DNA of 64,000 nt, from the NCBI RefSeq assembly GCF_000213055.1, contig NZ_CM001165.1:2131445-2195444 (forward strand). The letters run 5' to 3'. Every line of letters begins with the position of its first letter. Position 1 is the stretch's first letter. The position numbers and the translations under genes were made by a program. This DNA comes from Streptomyces sp. Tu6071 (GTDB lineage Bacteria > Actinomycetota > Actinomycetes > Streptomycetales > Streptomycetaceae). Positions 52,375 to 63,069 of the stretch are shown here, one piece after another. The notes under the pieces were generated by a model. It had not been told where the DNA came from and did no database searches. It worked only from the letters and a program-made list of their open reading frames with translations.

Positions 52375-53961
52375 TTGTCCCGTAACCCCGGCACGTCCCG
52401 TACCTCCCGTTTCCCCAGAACGGTTCTGGTGTCCGCCACCGCGGTCGCCTCCGCCGCTCTGCTCGCGGGGGCCCTCGGCGCCCCCGCCACGGCGGCGGAC
52501 CGCACCCCGTCCGCGACGCCGCTCACGATGACCGTCTCGCTGCGCGCCGGCCTTTTGAAGGAGGCGAAGGCGGACACGGCGGCCACCGCGCGCACCCTCG
52601 GGCTCGGCGCCCAGGAGGAGTTGCACGTCAAGGACGTCGTGAAGGACCGCGACGGCACGGTCCACACGCGCTACGACCGCACGTACCAGGGCCTCAAGGT
52701 CCTCGGCGGCGACCTCGTCGTGCACACCGCGAAGAGCGGGAAGCAGCTCGGCGTCAACCGCGCGAGCAAGGCAGGGCTCAAGGTCGACACGAGCCCGAAG
52801 ACGCTCAAGGCCGCACCGGACAACGCCACGAAGGTCGTGTGGGCGCCGCGCGACAGCGGCCCCGTGCTCGCCTACGAGTCCGTCGCGAAGTCCGTCAAGA
52901 AGGACGGCACGCCGAGCGAGATCCACACCGTCACCGACGCGACGAGCGGCAAGCGCCTCGCCCGGTGGGACGGCGTCGAGACCGGCCTCGGGCACAGCGA
53001 GTACAACGGCGACGTCGAGCTCGGCACGAGCGGTTCGGCGGGCAGCTACACGCTCACCGACGCGGAGCGCGGCGGGCACAAGACGTACAACCTCGACAAC
53101 GGCTCCTCCGGGACCGGCACGCTCTTCACGGACGACGACGACGAGTGGGGCGACGGCACCGCGAGCGACCCGCAGACCGCCGCCGTCGACGCCGCCTACG
53201 GCGCCGCCGAGACCTGGGACTACTACAAGGACGTGCACGGCCGCTCCGGCATCGCCGGGGACGGCAAGGGCGCGACCTCGCGGGTCCACTACGGCAACAA
53301 CTACGTCAACGCCTTCTGGCAGGACAGCTGCTTCTGCATGACGTACGGGGACGGAGCGGGCAACGCCGCGCCGCTCACCGCGCTCGACGTCGCCGCGCAC
53401 GAGATGAGCCACGGCGTCACGGCCGCGACCGCGGGCCTCGTCTACAGCGGGGAGTCCGGCGGCCTCAACGAGGCGACGAGCGACATCATGGCGACCGCCG
53501 TCGAGTTCTACTCGAACACCGACGAGGACCCGGGCGACTACCTCATCGGCGAGAAGATCGACATCAACGGCGACGGCAGCCCGCTGCGGTACATGGACGA
53601 GCCGAGCAAGGACGGCGCCTCGCGCGACTACTGGTCCTCCGACCTCGGCAACACCGACGTCCACTACTCCTCGGGCCCGGCGAACCACTTCTTCTACCTG
53701 CTGTCCGAGGGCAGCGGCGCGAAGACCGTCAACGGCGTCTCCTACGACTCGCCGACCTACGACGGCTCGACGGTGACCGGCATCGGCATCGACAAGGCCG
53801 CGCAGGTGTGGTTCAAGGCGCTCAGCGAGTACATGACGTCCACGACGGACTACGCGGACGCCCGCGAGGCCACGCTCAGCGCGGCCGGGGACCTCTACGG
53901 CGCGGACTCCGCCGAGTACCAGGCGGTGGACGCGGCCTGGGCGGCCATCAACGTGAGCTGA
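52375..53961 (+). CDS. Secreted M4 (thermolysin-like) metalloprotease
   Basis: This 528-residue zinc endopeptidase is made as a preproprotein. The signal peptide ends near APATAA, followed by an FTP/PepSY-type propeptide (LGLGAQEELHVKDVVKDRDGTVHTRYDRTYQGLKVLGGDL). The catalytic domain has HEMSH (zinc ligands H342 and H346, catalytic E343) and the third ligand E366 in GGLNEATSD, which sits exactly 20 residues after H346 as in thermolysin. The TTG start at 52375 has GGGAG 6 bases upstream; upstream in-frame codons are not coding-like. It likely digests extracellular protein for peptide uptake. Confidence 0.94.
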   Translation: MSRNPGTSRTSRFPRTVLVSATAVASAALLAGALGAPATAADRTPSATPLTMTVSLRAGLLKEAKADTAATARTLGLGAQEELHVKDVVKDRDGTVHTRYDRTYQGLKVLGGDLVVHTAKSGKQLGVNRASKAGLKVDTSPKTLKAAPDNATKVVWAPRDSGPVLAYESVAKSVKKDGTPSEIHTVTDATSGKRLARWDGVETGLGHSEYNGDVELGTSGSAGSYTLTDAERGGHKTYNLDNGSSGTGTLFTDDDDEWGDGTASDPQTAAVDAAYGAAETWDYYKDVHGRSGIAGDGKGATSRVHYGNNYVNAFWQDSCFCMTYGDGAGNAAPLTALDVAAHEMSHGVTAATAGLVYSGESGGLNEATSDIMATAVEFYSNTDEDPGDYLIGEKIDINGDGSPLRYMDEPSKDGASRDYWSSDLGNTDVHYSSGPANHFFYLLSEGSGAKTVNGVSYDSPTYDGSTVTGIGIDKAAQVWFKALSEYMTSTTDYADAREATLSAAGDLYGADSAEYQAVDAAWAAINVS

Positions 53962-53980
53962 CGGAGCGAAGGCTGACATG

Positions 53981-54017
53981 AGGTAAGGGGCGTTCTCCTG
54001 GAGAACGCCCCTTACCT
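53981..54017. terminator. Strong bidirectional hairpin after the metalloprotease gene
   Basis: AGGTAAGGGGCGTTCTCC (53981-53998) and its exact complement (54000-54017) meet at a one-base centre, so about 16 base pairs with a short loop can form. TTTC follows. It separates the protease gene from the convergent glgP. Confidence 0.85.
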
Positions 54018-54045
54018 TTCACCCCGTTCATCGGATCACCGCACC

Positions 54046-54135
54046 GCGCGCCGGGCTCTTGGCCTCACCGCGTCCGCGCGCCGGGTTCTCGGCCTCGCCG
54101 CGTCCGCGCGCCGGGCCCCTCGGCCTCACCGCATC
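54046..54135. repeat. Three 30-bp tandem repeats across the glgP stop codon
   Basis: Units begin GCGCGCCGGG at 54046, 54076 and 54106, and each contains TCGGCCTC(A/G)CCGCGTC-like text. The third unit includes the glgP stop codon (54126-54128), so the repeat partly overlaps the coding end. Confidence 0.75.
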
Positions 54136-56765
54136 AGCACGCCTCCCCCGTCCCCCTTCGCCTCCGCCGGCACGGCCACGAGCCCCAGTTCGGCGAGCGA
54201 GGCGAGGAGCCGGTGGGCGGGCAGGACGCGCACGGTGTAGCCGAAGCTGCCCGTGCGGTCGAGGGCGAGCGGGCCCTCGTACGTCCAGCGGCCCTCCAGG
54301 TCGGGCCCCGCGCCGACGGGCTTGAGCGGCACCGTGTGCGGCTCGCTGATCCGGTCGTCGGCGTCGACGCGCCCGGAGACCACCTGCACCTCGACGTCCT
54401 CGGGCGCGAGCGCCCCGAGCGAGACGTGCACGCGCAGTCCGAGGCTCGCCCCGTACTCGGCGCCCGTGCCCGTCGCCGTCGTCTCCGGCTGCTCCACGGC
54501 GACCTGTCCCCAGCCCGCGCGCACCTTCGCCTTCCACGCGGCGAGCTGCCCGGCCGCCTCGGGGACGAGGGCGCGGTGGGCGCGCGCGGCGGGGGTGTAG
54601 AGATCCTCCACGTAGCCGCGGACCATGCGCCCGGCGAGGACCTTGGGGCCGAGGCTCGTGAGGGTGCGGCGCACCATCTCGATCCAGCGGCCCGGCAGGT
54701 CCCGCGCGTCGCGGTCGTAGAAGCGCGGCGCCACGCGCTCCTCCAGGAGGCGGTAGAGGGCCTCGGACTCCAGGTCGTCGCGGCGGTCCTCGTCGAGGTG
54801 CGCGCTGCCGTCGGCGGTGGGGATCGCCCAGCCGAAGTCGGGCTCGTACCACTCGTCCCACCAGCCGTCGAGGACGGAGAGGTTGAGCGCGCCGTTGAGC
54901 GCGGCCTTCATGCCGCTCGTGCCGCACGCCTCCAGGGGCCGCAGCGGGTTGTTGAGCCACACGTCGCAGCCCGGGTAGAGGGTCTGCGCCATGCCCATGC
55001 CGTAGTCGGGCAGGAAGACGATGCGGTGGCGCACGCGCGGGTCGTCGGCGAAGCGGACGAGTTCCTGCACGAGGCGCTTGCCGCCGTCGTCGGCGGGGTG
55101 CGCCTTGCCCGCGACGACGATCTGCACGGGGCGCTCGGGGTGGAGCAGGAGGCGCGTGAGGCGCTCGGGGTCGCGGAGCATGAGGGTGAGGCGTTTGTAC
55201 GAGGGGACGCGGCGCGCGAAACCGATCGTGAGGACATCGGGGTCGAGGACCCCCTCGATCCAGCCGAGTTCGGCAGCACCCGCGCCGCGCTGGCGCCAGG
55301 AGGCGGCGAGGCGGCGGCGGACCTCGCCGACGAGGCGGGCGCGGAGCTGTCCCCGTACCCCCCAGATGTCCGCGTCGGGGATGTCGGCGACGGCGTCCCA
55401 GCGGGGCGAGCCGCCGACCGCCATGGCCTCCTCGGCGCGCGCGGCGCCGATCCGCCCGGCGCCGAGCGCGAAGACCTCGGGGGCGACCCAGGTGGCCGCG
55501 TGCACGCCGTTGGTGACGGAGGTGATCGGCACGTCCTCGGCGTCGAAGCCGGGCCAGAGCCCGGCGAACATCTCGCGGCTGACCTGCCCGTGCAGGGTCG
55601 AGACGCCGTTGGCGCGCTGGGCGAGGCGCAGGCCCATGACCGCCATGTTGAACAGGTGCGGCTGCCCGCCCTCGTACGTCTCGCGGCCCAGGCGCAGCAC
55701 GTCCTCGGTGTCGAGCGCGGGCAGTTCGGCGCTCGGCCCGAAGTGGCGGGCGATCAGCTCGGCGTCGAAGCGGTCGATACCGGCCGGGACGGGGGTGTGG
55801 GTGGTGAAGACGGTGCCCGCGCGGACGGCTTCGAGCGCGGCGGCGAAATCGGGGATCGCGGGGTTCCCGCCGCTCAGCAGCTCGTGCACGCGTTCGAGGC
55901 CGAGGAAGCCCGCGTGTCCCTCGTTCGTGTGGAACACCTCGGGGGCGGGGTGCCCGGTGAGGCGGCAGTAGGCGCGGACGGCGCGGACGCCGCCGATGCC
56001 GAGGAGCATCTCCTGGTGGAGGCGGTGCTCGCTGCCGCCGCCGTAGAGGCGGTCGGTCACCTCGCGGGCCGCGCGGTCGTTGTCCTCGACGCCGGAGTCG
56101 AGGAGGAGGAGCGGGACGCGGCCGACCGCGGCCTGCCAGATCCTCGCCCGCAGGACGCGCCCGGCGGGGAGCGTGAGGGCGATCTCGGCGGGGGTCCCGT
56201 CGGCCTCGCGCAGGAGGGTCAGGGGCAGCTCGCCCGGGTCGAGCACGGGGTAGGTCTCCTGCTGCCAGCCCTCGCGCGAGAGGGACTGACGGAAGTAGCC
56301 GTGCCGGTAGAGGAGGCCGACGCCGATGAGCGGGACGCCGAGGTCGCTGGCCGATTTGAGGTGGTCCCCGGCGAGGATGCCGAGGCCGCCCGAGTACTGC
56401 GGGAGCGCCGCGGTGACGCCGAACTCGGGCGAGAAGTAGGCGATCGCGCCGGGCAGCGCGGCGGGGTCCTGCTCCTGGTACCAGCGGCCGTCCGAGAGGT
56501 ACGCGTCCAGGCCGGCGGCGGCCTCGCCGAGGCGCCGGACGTACCGCTCGTCGGCGGCGAGGGCGGTGAGCCGGTCCTGGGTCAGCGCGGCGAGCAGGCG
56601 CAGCGGGTCCTGGCCGCTCTCCTCCCACAGGACGGGGTCCGCGGCGCGGAACACCTCACGCGTCGGGGGGTGCCAGGACCAGCGCAGGTTACGGGCGAGT
56701 GCGTCGAGCGGGCGCAGGGGTTCGGGGAGTACGGGCCGGACGGTGAATCGTCGGATGGCCTTCAC
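54126..56765 (-). CDS. glgP: Alpha-glucan (glycogen/maltodextrin) phosphorylase
   Basis: This 879-residue GT35 enzyme releases glucose-1-phosphate from the non-reducing ends of alpha-1,4-glucans using phosphate and PLP. It belongs to the TIGR02094-like branch, with an N-terminal DUF3417 region (ALARNLRWSWHPPTREVF). The active site contains EFGVTAALPQYSGGLGILAGDHLKSASDLG, and PLP binds K620 in GTSGMKAALNGALN. The GTG at 56765 has GAAGG upstream. It is divergent from glgE, so breakdown and synthesis of alpha-glucan start from one control region. Confidence 0.95.
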   Translation of the reverse strand: MKAIRRFTVRPVLPEPLRPLDALARNLRWSWHPPTREVFRAADPVLWEESGQDPLRLLAALTQDRLTALAADERYVRRLGEAAAGLDAYLSDGRWYQEQDPAALPGAIAYFSPEFGVTAALPQYSGGLGILAGDHLKSASDLGVPLIGVGLLYRHGYFRQSLSREGWQQETYPVLDPGELPLTLLREADGTPAEIALTLPAGRVLRARIWQAAVGRVPLLLLDSGVEDNDRAAREVTDRLYGGGSEHRLHQEMLLGIGGVRAVRAYCRLTGHPAPEVFHTNEGHAGFLGLERVHELLSGGNPAIPDFAAALEAVRAGTVFTTHTPVPAGIDRFDAELIARHFGPSAELPALDTEDVLRLGRETYEGGQPHLFNMAVMGLRLAQRANGVSTLHGQVSREMFAGLWPGFDAEDVPITSVTNGVHAATWVAPEVFALGAGRIGAARAEEAMAVGGSPRWDAVADIPDADIWGVRGQLRARLVGEVRRRLAASWRQRGAGAAELGWIEGVLDPDVLTIGFARRVPSYKRLTLMLRDPERLTRLLLHPERPVQIVVAGKAHPADDGGKRLVQELVRFADDPRVRHRIVFLPDYGMGMAQTLYPGCDVWLNNPLRPLEACGTSGMKAALNGALNLSVLDGWWDEWYEPDFGWAIPTADGSAHLDEDRRDDLESEALYRLLEERVAPRFYDRDARDLPGRWIEMVRRTLTSLGPKVLAGRMVRGYVEDLYTPAARAHRALVPEAAGQLAAWKAKVRAGWGQVAVEQPETTATGTGAEYGASLGLRVHVSLGALAPEDVEVQVVSGRVDADDRISEPHTVPLKPVGAGPDLEGRWTYEGPLALDRTGSFGYTVRVLPAHRLLASLAELGLVAVPAEAKGDGGGVLMR

Positions 56766-57142
56766 GTTGCCGCCTTCGCGTCAGGAAGCTGAACAGGGGC
56801 CCGTCACCGGCGCCACACCGGGACAAAGGCCGCTTCCCCGCGACCCTAGCGCGGGGGGTGCCCCGCCAACCACGGCGCGCGCGGGCACCCCGTACGCTCC
56901 CCGCGCCCCTCAAATGCGCCCACCGAATCGCCGCGTCCCCGCTCACCAGCCACAATCCGATGACGCGGGGCCGCACCCCCGGGTGCCGTGTGACGTGGCC
57001 GGAATTGTGTCCGTGTTGATGAGCGAGTAGTTAACACGCCGTCGGGTTGCCCATACGGATACCGGGGGAAGGCTTCCGCGGTAGCCCACCGCAGCACCCC
57101 CTTTACATCCGCCCACTCGGGTGAACGCGGACAGGAGCGGCC
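56766..57142. other. Divergent control region, glgP/glgE
   Basis: This 377-base gap has no gene. It must contain the promoters of both alpha-glucan operons. TTGTGT-17-TAGTTA at about 57005 has promoter spacing but a poor -10, and I found no convincing regulator palindrome. Confidence 0.5.
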
Positions 57143-59353
57143 ATGCCTCAGGGACGCCGGCGAGCAAATCGGGTGAAGGCCCGGTCAACGGACGGCTCCG
57201 CACTGCCGATAGACGGTGCGGAGGCACAGGCGGGCCCCGCGGGGCCCGTACGGCCCGTGCGGCCGGACCGGTCCGGCCGCGACGCACCCCCGAAGCCCCG
57301 CCGTGCCGCCCCACCACCCGCACCCGCACCCGCTACGTCACCAGGTGATGCCGTGAAAACCCCGATCGGCCGCATCCCCGTGCTGGATGTGACCCCGCTC
57401 GTCGACTGCGGACGCAGGCCCGCCAAGGCCGTCGTCGGCGAGACCTTCGAGATCAGTGCCACCGTCTTCCGCGAGGGCCATGACGCCGTGGCGGCCAATG
57501 TGGTCCTCAAGTCACCGGACGGCCGTCCGGGACCGTGGACCCCGATGCGAGAACTCGCCCCCGGCACCGACCGCTGGGGCGCCGAGGTGACCCCGGACAT
57601 GGAGGGCCGCTGGACGTACAAGGTGGAGGGCTGGAGCGATCCGCTCGCCACCTGGCGGCACGCGGCGGGCATCAAGGTGCCCGCCGGGATCGACACCGCC
57701 CTCGTCCTGGAGGAGGGCGCGCTGCTCCACGAGCGCGCCGCGCGCAAGGTCCCCAAGCAGGACGGCAAGCGCGAGGTGGTGCTCGCGGCGGCCGACGCGC
57801 TGCGCGACACCTCGCGCACCCCGGGGCAGCGCCTGGCCGCCGCGCTCGCGCCGGAGGTGGTCGAGGTCCTGGACCGGCACCCGCTGCGCGAGCTGGTCAG
57901 CTCCTCGAAGCCGCTCAAGCTGCTCGTCGAGCGGCGCCGGGCCCTCGTCGGCTCCTGGTACGAGTTCTTCCCGCGCTCCGAGGGGGCGCGGGTCACCGCG
58001 GACGGGCGGAGCCGGTCGGGGACGTTCCGGACGGCGGCCGAGCGGCTCGCCGGGGTCGCCGCGATGGGCTTCGACGTCGTCTACCTGCCGCCGATCCACC
58101 CGATCGGCACGACACACCGCAAGGGCCGCAACAACTCGCTCGACCCGACGCCCGAGGACGTGGGCGTGCCGTGGGCGATCGGTTCGGCGGACGGCGGGCA
58201 CGATGCGGTGCACCCGGAGCTGGGCACCCTGGAGGACTTCGACGCCTTCGTGGCGCGGGCCCGGGAGCTGCGCCTGGAGATCGCGCTCGACTTCGCGCTC
58301 CAGTGCTCGCCGGACCACCCGTGGGTCAAGGAGCACCCGGAGTGGTTCCACCACCGCCCGGACGGCTCGATCGCGTACGCCGAGAACCCGCCGAAGAAGT
58401 ACCAGGACATCTACCCGATCGCCTTCGACAAGGACATGCCGGGGCTCGTCGCGGAGACGTGCCGGGTGCTGCGCTTCTGGATGGACCACGGGGTGCGGAT
58501 CTTCCGGGTGGACAATCCGCATACGAAGCCGGTCGTGTTCTGGCAGAAGGTGATCGCGGAGATCAACGGACGCGACCCCGACGTCATCTTCCTGGCGGAG
58601 GCGTTCACCCGCCCGGCGATGATGCGCACCCTCGCCGCCGTCGGCTTCCAGCAGTCGTACACCTACTTCACCTGGCGTAACACGAAGCAGGAGCTGACGG
58701 AGTACGCCCAGGAACTCGCGGGTGAATCCGCGTGGGTCATGCGGCCCAATTTCTTCGTCAACACCCCGGACATCCTGCACGGCTACCTCCAGGACGGCGG
58801 GCCCCCCGCCTTCGCCACGCGGGCCGTGCTCGGGGCGACGCTCTCCCCCACGTGGGGGGTGTACGCGGGCTTCGAGCTGTACGAGAACCAGGCGCTGAAG
58901 CCCGGCTCCGAGGAGTACCTGGACTCGGAGAAGTACCAGCTCAGGCCACGTGACTGGGAGGGGGCCGAGCGCGCGGGACGCTCGCTGGCCCCGCTGATCA
59001 CGAAGCTCAACCGGCTTCGCCGGCTGCACCCGGCGCTCCAGCAACTGCGCCGCGTGCACTTCCACCACACGGATCAGGACCAGGTCATCGCGTACTCCAA
59101 ACGGGCGGGCAACGACGTCGTGCTCGTGGTCGCGAACCTCGATCCCCACCACACCCAGGAGGCGACGGTCTCGTTGGACATGCCGGCGCTCGGCCTCGAC
59201 TGGCACGAGACCGTCCCGGTGCGCGACGCGCTCACCGGCGAGACCTACCACTGGGGCAGGGCCAACTACGTGCGCCTGGAGCCGGGCACCACGCCCGCGC
59301 ACGTGTTCACCCTGCGACCGTCCCCGCTGATCGGAGGGTCACCCGCATCATGA
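57143..59353 (+). CDS. glgE: Alpha-1,4-glucan:maltose-1-phosphate maltosyltransferase GlgE
   Basis: GlgE extends alpha-1,4-glucans by two glucoses at a time from maltose-1-phosphate, a GH13_3 reaction. The 736-residue protein is very like S. coelicolor Glg[13 protein letters not shown] opens the conserved part at about residue 75, the nucleophile is D457 in [10 protein letters not shown] and the acid/base is E486 in FLAEAFTRP. The 29-residue spacing between the two matches D394 and E423 of that enzyme. The first about 70 residues are a Pro/Arg/Ala-rich extension from the ATG at 57143, which has AGGAG upstream; a GTG at 57353 would remove it. The stop overlaps treS. Confidence 0.96.
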   Translation: MPQGRRRANRVKARSTDGSALPIDGAEAQAGPAGPVRPVRPDRSGRDAPPKPRRAAPPPAPAPATSPGDAVKTPIGRIPVLDVTPLVDCGRRPAKAVVGETFEISATVFREGHDAVAANVVLKSPDGRPGPWTPMRELAPGTDRWGAEVTPDMEGRWTYKVEGWSDPLATWRHAAGIKVPAGIDTALVLEEGALLHERAARKVPKQDGKREVVLAAADALRDTSRTPGQRLAAALAPEVVEVLDRHPLRELVSSSKPLKLLVERRRALVGSWYEFFPRSEGARVTADGRSRSGTFRTAAERLAGVAAMGFDVVYLPPIHPIGTTHRKGRNNSLDPTPEDVGVPWAIGSADGGHDAVHPELGTLEDFDAFVARARELRLEIALDFALQCSPDHPWVKEHPEWFHHRPDGSIAYAENPPKKYQDIYPIAFDKDMPGLVAETCRVLRFWMDHGVRIFRVDNPHTKPVVFWQKVIAEINGRDPDVIFLAEAFTRPAMMRTLAAVGFQQSYTYFTWRNTKQELTEYAQELAGESAWVMRPNFFVNTPDILHGYLQDGGPPAFATRAVLGATLSPTWGVYAGFELYENQALKPGSEEYLDSEKYQLRPRDWEGAERAGRSLAPLITKLNRLRRLHPALQQLRRVHFHHTDQDQVIAYSKRAGNDVVLVVANLDPHHTQEATVSLDMPALGLDWHETVPVRDALTGETYHWGRANYVRLEPGTTPAHVFTLRPSPLIGGSPAS

Positions 59354-61074
59354 TCGTCAACGAGCCCGTCCCCGACACATTCGAGGACACCCCGCGCAAG
59401 GACCGCGATCCCGACTGGTTCAAACGCGCCGTCTTCTACGAAGTCCTCGTCCGGTCCTTCCAGGACAGCAACGGCGACGGAGTCGGCGACCTCAAGGGCA
59501 TCACCGCGAAGCTGGACTACCTGCAATGGCTCGGCGTGGACTGCCTCTGGCTCCCGCCGTTCTTCCAGTCCCCGCTGCGCGACGGCGGCTACGACGTCTC
59601 CGACTACACCGCCGTGCTCCCCGAGTTCGGGGACCTCGCCGACTTCGTCGAGTTCGTGGACGCGGCGCACCAGCGCGGCATGCGCGTCATCATCGACTTC
59701 GTCATGAACCACACGAGCGACCAGCACATGTGGTTCCAGGAGTCGCGCAAGGACCCCGAAGGCCCCTACGGCGACTACTACGTCTGGGCCGACGACGACA
59801 AGGCGTACAGCGACGCGCGCATCATCTTCGTCGACACCGAGGCGAGCAACTGGACCTTCGACCCGGTCCGCAAGCAGTACTACTGGCACCGCTTCTTCTC
59901 GCACCAGCCGGACCTCAACTACGAGAACCCGGCGGTGCAGGAGGAGATCATCGCGGCGCTGCGCTTCTGGCTGGACCTCGGCATCGACGGCTTCCGCCTC
60001 GACGCGGTCCCCTACCTCTACGCCGAGGAGGGCACCAACTGCGAGAACCTGCCCGCGACGCACGAGATGCTCAAGCGGGTACGGGCCGAGGTGGACGCGC
60101 ACTACCCGGACACCGTGATCCTCGCGGAGGCCAACCAGTGGCCCGAGGACGTCGTCGACTACTTCGGCGACTTCTCCAAGGGCGGCGACGAGTGCCACAT
60201 GGCCTTCCACTTCCCGGTCATGCCGCGCATCTTCATGGCGGTGCGGCGCGAATCGCGCTACCCCGTCTCGGAAATCCTCGCGAAGACCCCGGCGATCCCG
60301 GCCGGGTGCCAGTGGGGCATCTTCCTGCGCAACCACGACGAGCTGACCCTCGAAATGGTGACGGACGAAGAACGCGACTACATGTACGCGGAGTACGCCA
60401 AGGACCCGCGGATGCGCGCCAACATCGGCATCCGCCGCCGCCTCGCGCCGCTGCTCGACAACGACCGCGACCAGATCGAGCTGTTCACGGCGCTGCTGCT
60501 CTCGCTGCCCGGCTCCCCCATCCTCTACTACGGGGACGAGATCGGCATGGGGGACAACATCTGGCTCGGCGACCGCGACGCGGTGCGCACCCCGATGCAG
60601 TGGACGCCCGACCGCAACGCCGGGTTCTCCTCCTGCGACCCGGGCAGGCTCTTCCTGCCGACCATCATGGACCCGGTCTACGGCTACCAGGTGACGAACG
60701 TCGAGGCGGCCATGTCCGCCCCGGCCTCGCTCCTGCACTGGACCCGCCGCATGATCGAGATCCGCAAGCAGAACCCCGCCTTCGGGCTGGGTTCGTATAC
60801 GGAACTGCCGTCCTCGAACCCCGCGGTCCTCGCCTTCCTGCGCGAGCTGCGCTCGGAGGACGGCACGTCGGACGACCTGGTGCTGTGCGTGCACAACTTC
60901 TCGCGCTTCGCCCAGCCCACCGAGCTGGACCTCCAGGCGTACGCGGGCCGCCATCCGGTGGAACTCATCGGTGGCGTGCGCTTCCCCGCGATCGGTGAAC
61001 TGCCGTACCTGCTCACCCTCGCGGGCCACGGCTTCTACTGGTTCCGGCTGCGCAAAGACCCGTCCGAGCGCTGA
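59350..61074 (+). CDS. treS: Trehalose synthase (maltose alpha-D-glucosyltransferase)
   Basis: TreS interconverts trehalose and maltose, feeding maltose to the kinase that follows. The 574-residue GH13_16 protein has [10 protein letters not shown], the nucleophile D218 in [11 protein letters not shown], the acid/base E260 in [13 protein letters not shown] and [12 protein letters not shown]. The ATG overlaps the glgE stop as ATGA, so the two are co-translated. Unlike some homologues it is not fused to the maltokinase, which lies 342 bases downstream beyond a hairpin. Confidence 0.96.
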   Translation: MIVNEPVPDTFEDTPRKDRDPDWFKRAVFYEVLVRSFQDSNGDGVGDLKGITAKLDYLQWLGVDCLWLPPFFQSPLRDGGYDVSDYTAVLPEFGDLADFVEFVDAAHQRGMRVIIDFVMNHTSDQHMWFQESRKDPEGPYGDYYVWADDDKAYSDARIIFVDTEASNWTFDPVRKQYYWHRFFSHQPDLNYENPAVQEEIIAALRFWLDLGIDGFRLDAVPYLYAEEGTNCENLPATHEMLKRVRAEVDAHYPDTVILAEANQWPEDVVDYFGDFSKGGDECHMAFHFPVMPRIFMAVRRESRYPVSEILAKTPAIPAGCQWGIFLRNHDELTLEMVTDEERDYMYAEYAKDPRMRANIGIRRRLAPLLDNDRDQIELFTALLLSLPGSPILYYGDEIGMGDNIWLGDRDAVRTPMQWTPDRNAGFSSCDPGRLFLPTIMDPVYGYQVTNVEAAMSAPASLLHWTRRMIEIRKQNPAFGLGSYTELPSSNPAVLAFLRELRSEDGTSDDLVLCVHNFSRFAQPTELDLQAYAGRHPVELIGGVRFPAIGELPYLLTLAGHGFYWFRLRKDPSER

Positions 61075-61079
61075 ACGGG

Positions 61080-61108
61080 CGCGGCCCCCGCCGGGCGCGG
61101 GGGCCGCG
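61080..61108 (+). terminator. 11-bp hairpin after treS
   Basis: CGCGGCCCCCG (61080-61090) pairs with CGGGGGCCGCG (61098-61108) around a 7-base loop, five bases after the treS stop. It could end or attenuate the glgE-treS message before the maltokinase gene. Confidence 0.65.
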
Positions 61109-61416
61109 ACACGCGTGCGGAGCGGCGGCGCTGCGGTCGCCGCGTCCCATGCGTACCCGTATGGTTTCGGCCAGGGAAATCCCGTACCAGACCCGTCCGT
61201 CCGTTGGGTCCCGACCCGCATACTGTGTCCCACCCCGGGCACCCTCCCGGAATACCGGCACCACCGACGGGCCGGACCACCGAACGGCCCGTCACCGTAC
61301 GGAATTCTCCCTACTGCCCCACCGGTCACCGTGGGGCCTGCGCGCCAGGGTTTTACCGCTTCGCGCGGGGCGCGTGAACCTGCTGGTGTACCCGGGGAAA
61401 GGACACGACCGCCGCC
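61109..61416 (+). other. Gap between treS hairpin and maltokinase gene
   Basis: About 308 bases hold no gene. The length, together with the hairpin, suggests a separate promoter for the maltokinase-glgB unit, but I could not place a convincing -35/-10 pair. Confidence 0.45.
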
Positions 61417-63000
61417 ATGTCGGATGCCCCAAGGACGCTCGTCCCTTCCCCCAGCCCCGTCCCGGACCCGGGGGAACTGCTCGCCTCGCTCGACCCGCTG
61501 CTGCGCGGCTGGCTGCCCCGGCAGCGCTGGTTCGCCGGCAAGGGCCGCCCCGTCACCGGCTTCACCCTCGTCTCGCTCACCGAGCTGCTGCCCTGGCGCG
61601 GCGGGCGCGGTGGCGGTCCCGGAGTCCTCCACCTCCTGGTCCGCGCCGACCAGGACGCGGGCACCCCGGGCGACTGCTACCAGCTTTTGCTCGGCGTACG
61701 CAGCGAACTGCCGCCGCACCTCGCCCACGCGCGCATCGGCCGCCCGGAGTCCGGGCCCTTCGCCGGGCACGTCGTCTACGAGGCGCTCCAGGACCCGCGC
61801 CCGGCCGAACTCCTCCTGGAGCGGATGCGCCTGCCGGGACGGCTCGGCGAACTGCGCTTCGGGCGCGAGGCGCGCACCACGATCCCGACCGGGCTCACCC
61901 CCAGGCCGCTCGGCTCGGAGCAGTCCAACTCCTCGCTCGTGTACGGCGATACGTTCATCCTCAAACTCTTCCGGCGCGTCGTGCCCGGCGCCAATCCGGA
62001 CCTGGAACTGCCGCTCGTCCTCGCGCGGCAGGAGTGCGCGCGCGTGCCCGCGCCCGTCGCGTGGATGCAGGCGGAGCCGGAGGGCGGCGAGGACGGCGAG
62101 CCGTACGTGCTCGGCGTGCTCCAGCCCTTCCTCCAGGGCTCGGACGACGGCTGGGAGCTGGCGCTGCGGCGGCTCGCCGCGGGCGAGGACTTCACCGCCG
62201 ACGCGCACGCGCTCGGGCGGGCGACGGCCGAGGTGCACACCGCGCTCGCGGCGGCGCTGCCCGCCGCGGAGCTCGGGCCCGGTCAGCTCGCGGCGCTCGC
62301 CGGGGACATGACGCGCCGCCTGGAGGAGGCGGCGGCAGCGGTGCCCGAGCTGCGGCCGTACGTGCCGGGGCTGCGCGGCGCCTTCGCGCGCCTGGCCGCG
62401 GCGGGCCGCGAGGGCAGGACGTGGACCGCGCAGCGCGTGCACGGCGACCTGCACCTCGGGCAGTGCCTGCGCTCGGCGGAGGGCTACTGGTCGCTCATCG
62501 ACTTCGAGGGCGAGCCGGCGAGGCCGCTCGCCGAGCGCCGCCTCGCCTTCCCGCCCGTGCGCGACGTGGCCGGGATGCTGCGCTCCTTCGACTACGCGGC
62601 CCGCTCGCACGAACCGTGGGCACCCGAGTGGGCCACGGCCTGCCGCGCCGCCTACTGCGAGGGGTACGCGGAGGTCGCGGGCCGCGACCCGCGCGAGGAC
62701 GCGGACCTGCTCACCGCGTACGAGACGGACAAGGCGGTGTACGAGGTCCTGTACGAGGCCAGGCACCGGCCCGACTGGCTCCCGGTCCCGCTCGCGGCGA
62801 TCGCGCGGCTCGCGGGGGACGCGCAGGCGCGCGAGGCCGGGGACACGCGGAGCAAGCGCGAGGCCCGGGACCCGGAGCCCGCCCGGTCCGAGTCCGCCCA
62901 CGTCGCGCCCGCCCGCCAGTCCCCCGCGCGGGGCGGCCCGCGCGGGGGCTCCTCCCGCGAGGAGCCCGGCACGGGACGCCGTTCCACCAAGCTGTTGTGA
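61417..63000 (+). CDS. mak: Maltokinase (Pep2/Mak)
   Basis: This ATP-dependent kinase phosphorylates maltose to maltose-1-phosphate, the GlgE donor. The 527-residue protein has the N-terminal cap (LPRQRWFAGKGRPV) and a kinase-like fold in which RVHGDLHLGQCL is the catalytic loop and SLIDFEGEPARPLAERR binds metal and phosphate. Relatives such as the mycobacterial enzyme are about 455 residues; here the last about 55 residues are an Arg/Ser/Pro/Glu-rich tail. AAAGGA is rather far (about 14 bases) from the ATG. It lies directly upstream of glgB. Confidence 0.94.
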   Translation: MSDAPRTLVPSPSPVPDPGELLASLDPLLRGWLPRQRWFAGKGRPVTGFTLVSLTELLPWRGGRGGGPGVLHLLVRADQDAGTPGDCYQLLLGVRSELPPHLAHARIGRPESGPFAGHVVYEALQDPRPAELLLERMRLPGRLGELRFGREARTTIPTGLTPRPLGSEQSNSSLVYGDTFILKLFRRVVPGANPDLELPLVLARQECARVPAPVAWMQAEPEGGEDGEPYVLGVLQPFLQGSDDGWELALRRLAAGEDFTADAHALGRATAEVHTALAAALPAAELGPGQLAALAGDMTRRLEEAAAAVPELRPYVPGLRGAFARLAAAGREGRTWTAQRVHGDLHLGQCLRSAEGYWSLIDFEGEPARPLAERRLAFPPVRDVAGMLRSFDYAARSHEPWAPEWATACRAAYCEGYAEVAGRDPREDADLLTAYETDKAVYEVLYEARHRPDWLPVPLAAIARLAGDAQAREAGDTRSKREARDPEPARSESAHVAPARQSPARGGPRGGSSREEPGTGRRSTKLL

Positions 63001-63069
63001 CCCGCCGGGGCAGCACGCCCCGGGCCCCACCCTCCGTTCGACCCGCACCGGCCCCAGGAGGTTTTACCC

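Noticed and set aside
57005..57033. SigA-type promoter TTGTGT-17-TAGTTA before glgE
   Set aside because: Spacing fits but the -10 lacks the final T and the -35 is poor; many such matches are expected by chance.
59266..63048. A 1,260-codon open frame on the minus strand, antisense to treS and maltokinase
   Set aside because: It mirrors the codon bias of the plus-strand genes in very high-GC DNA, has Arg/Val/Ala-rich text without domains, and opposes three clear enzymes.
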